A DNA stretch of 64,000 nt, from contig NZ_JAUSFI010000084.1 in the NCBI RefSeq assembly GCF_030651495.1, forward strand, positions 1 through 64,000, in the 5' to 3' direction. Shown in pieces: positions 62,558 through 64,000 of the stretch. A program made the position numbers and the translations under genes. Origin of the DNA: Undibacterium sp. Lineage in GTDB: Bacteria > Pseudomonadota > Gammaproteobacteria > Burkholderiales > Burkholderiaceae_D. The notes beneath the pieces were generated by a model that worked only from the letters and a program-made list of their open reading frames with translations, did not search any database and was not told where the DNA came from. Every line of letters starts with the position of its first letter. The stretch's first letter is position 1.

Positions 62558-62605
62558 TTGTTCATCGCCGCTTACGGTAACGATGACCGTTCAGCTTGGC
62601 AACAA

Positions 62606-63142
62606 TTAAGCTGCGCTAGGTGCCAAATGCGGGAAACGCTTGTCGATAACTTGATTCCACTTGGTCAGTTTTTCTGCCTCTTGTTTCATCAGGTCTGAAG
62701 TGTCGCCTTCAATCGTCAGTTTTTCAATAATATCGCCCTTGACGATGCTATCGACTACTTTTTGGTCTGCTGCGCTGACAACGGCACCGAACACGGTATG
62801 TTTTCCGTTCAGGTGAGGCGTAGGGCCATGCGTGATGAAGAATTGGCTGCCGTTAGTGCCTGGTCCAGCGTTTGCCATCGACAAAATACCTGCCTTGTCA
62901 TGGCGCAGGTCGCCGGTGCACTCATCTTCAAACTGGTAGCCCGGGCCGCCCATGCCTGTGCCGTCCGGGCAACCGCCCTGGATCATGAAATCGTTGATAA
63001 CACGGTGAAATGTCAGGCCGTTGTAGTAACCGCGCGCTGCCAGATTGGCGAAGCTGGCGCAGGTAACCGGTGTCTTGTCGGCAAACAGATTGATGTTAAT
63101 CGTGCCCTTGTTGGTTTGCATGATGGCTTTTAATTGTGTCAT
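62606..63142 (-). CDS. ppiB: Cyclophilin-type peptidyl-prolyl isomerase
   Basis: 178 residues without signal peptide, so cytosolic. [78 protein letters not shown] are the cyclophilin core with the catalytic Arg in FHRV and Q-F-F-I. Isomerises proline peptide bonds during folding. Confidence 0.96.
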   Translation of the reverse strand: MTQLKAIMQTNKGTININLFADKTPVTCASFANLAARGYYNGLTFHRVINDFMIQGGCPDGTGMGGPGYQFEDECTGDLRHDKAGILSMANAGPGTNGSQFFITHGPTPHLNGKHTVFGAVVSAADQKVVDSIVKGDIIEKLTIEGDTSDLMKQEAEKLTKWNQVIDKRFPHLAPSAA

Positions 63143-63285
63143 TTTATTCTCACTTTAAGTGGTTAATGTTGCGAATGTGGTTAATGTGCTTTTGCTCGGT
63201 GCGTAGGTCCACATTCTAACAGTTCAGGCAGCATATTTTTAACGTGGATTTAGCGTTCGGTTCAGCTAGTTCAAAACAGCTTAAT

Positions 63286-64000
63286 TTATTTTTTTAACTT
63301 CACCGGGCGTGCCCAGTTCTCTATCGTAATTTGCCGGGCGCGCGATACCGTCAGTTTGCCGTCGGGGGCATCCTTGGTCAGCGTGGTGCCGGCACCCAGG
63401 GTGGCGCCTTTGCCTACGCGTACCGGCGCCACCAGTTGGCTGTCGCTGCCGATGAAGGCGTCGTCTTCGATGACTGTGCGGAATTTATTTGCGCCGTCGT
63501 AGTTGCAGGTGATGGTGCCGGCACCGATATTCACGCGGCTGCCGATGGTGGCGTCGCCGATATAGGCCAGGTGATTGGCCTTGCTATGGGCGGCGATCTG
63601 GCTGTTTTTGATCTCGACAAAATTGCCGATATGCACGTCCTGCGCCAGTTCGGTGCCGGGGCGCAATCTGGCGTAAGGGCCGATCTGTCCCTGTGCACCG
63701 ACGCTGGCTTCTTCAATGTGGCAGAAGGCCTTGATGCTGCTGCCAGCGCCTATGTGGGCATCCTTGATCACGCAGTTCGGCCCTACGCTGACGCCGTCTT
63801 CCAGCGTGACCTTGCCTTCAAACACGCAGCCGACATCGATACTGACATCGCGTCCGCAAGTGAGCGTGCCGCGCACGTCGATGCGTGCCGGATCGAGCAG
63901 GGTGACGCCCTGTTCCAGCAAACTTCGGGCGATATTGCCCTGGTGCACGCGCTCCAGTTCGGCCAGCTGCACCTTGCTGTTCACGCCCAGGGTTTCCCAG
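63286..64000 (-). CDS. glmU: Bifunctional GlmU, C-terminal acetyltransferase part (5' end outside window)
   Basis: Left-handed beta-helix repeats ([61 protein letters not shown]) and the end of the uridyltransferase domain ([15 protein letters not shown], preceded by WETLG at the edge) identify GlmU. The frame is open to base 64,000, so the gene continues beyond. It acetylates glucosamine-1-phosphate and uridylylates it. Ends with PVKLKK. Confidence 0.95.
   Translation of the reverse strand, partial: WETLGVNSKVQLAELERVHQGNIARSLLEQGVTLLDPARIDVRGTLTCGRDVSIDVGCVFEGKVTLEDGVSVGPNCVIKDAHIGAGSSIKAFCHIEEASVGAQGQIGPYARLRPGTELAQDVHIGNFVEIKNSQIAAHSKANHLAYIGDATIGSRVNIGAGTITCNYDGANKFRTVIEDDAFIGSDSQLVAPVRVGKGATLGAGTTLTKDAPDGKLTVSRARQITIENWARPVKLKK

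Noticed and set aside
1-64000. CRISPR arrays, rRNA, tRNA genes or an origin of replication
   Set aside because: No regularly spaced repeats, no rRNA-like sequence, and no tRNA cloverleaf with CCA-like end was recognised in the intergenic gaps by eye; a tRNAscan run would settle this.
1-64000. Integron integrase for the two cassettes
   Set aside because: None of the reading frames resembles a tyrosine recombinase, so no complete integron is present in the window.

Overview
This window looks like a chromosome segment of a betaproteobacterium (Burkholderiales, most likely Oxalobacteraceae, an Undibacterium/Janthinobacterium-type organism). The grounds are the mixed mid-to-high GC content, a sulfate/sulfonate gene set in the betaproteobacterial order, a homogentisate pathway pair, and the family character of the housekeeping genes (glmS, glmU, ppiB, rlmF, tdk). 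The assignment is inferred from protein character; no database search was possible.

Layout. 0-1 kb: a transposase tail and a DUF4279 gene cassette between two attC-like sites. 1-4.3 kb: an electrophile-detoxification operon (DJ-1/PfpI, CurA-like reductase, YqhD-like alcohol dehydrogenase) with two near-identical TAGAC-N5-GTCTA dyads. 4.7-8.1 kb: MFS transporter, acyltransferase 3, OsmC protein. 8.3-18.3 kb: the highlight, a lasso-peptide cluster made of two divergent operons. The leftward operon encodes a cyclase (AsnB-like), an ATP-grasp protein, an APS kinase and a nucleotidyltransferase. The rightward operon encodes an HprK-like kinase, a PAPS sulfotransferase, a PqqD-like B1, a transglutaminase-fold B2, an ABC exporter and finally a 57-aa precursor whose predicted core is GKIPFTSEFSTLGNHS (Gly1-Glu8 ring). 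18.6-26.3 kb: glmS, Lrp/AsnC regulator, solute-binding protein, Crp/Fnr regulator, HD protein, class II aldolase, SDR, DUF808. 26.4-31.3 kb: a Fur-boxed flavin redox operon (PepSY-TM, DUF2271, DUF4198, ApbE, flavoprotein reductase). 31.4-45.7 kb: a sulfur-acquisition region (cysTWA-cysB, two sulfate-binding proteins, ssuEADCB-mop) with a J-domain protein, a degenerate EAL protein and gene remnants embedded. 46-47.9 kb: DUF1453 gene, repeats and a second, isolated gene cassette. 48-64 kb: homogentisate genes with a LysR regulator, an L-lactate-dehydrogenase-like oxidase, Hsp20 and tdk with facing heat-shock promoters, a DMT transporter, a large penicillin-binding protein, RNA-modification genes, a small VF530-type protein, a cyclophilin and the 3' part of glmU.

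How it fits together. Sulfur handling dominates the middle of the window. The APS kinase beside the lasso genes would supply PAPS locally to the sulfotransferase, so the predicted product is a sulfated and possibly phosphorylated lasso peptide. A family of at least seven REP-like palindromes punctuates the intergenic spaces. Two integron-type cassettes lie 46 kb apart without an integrase in the window.
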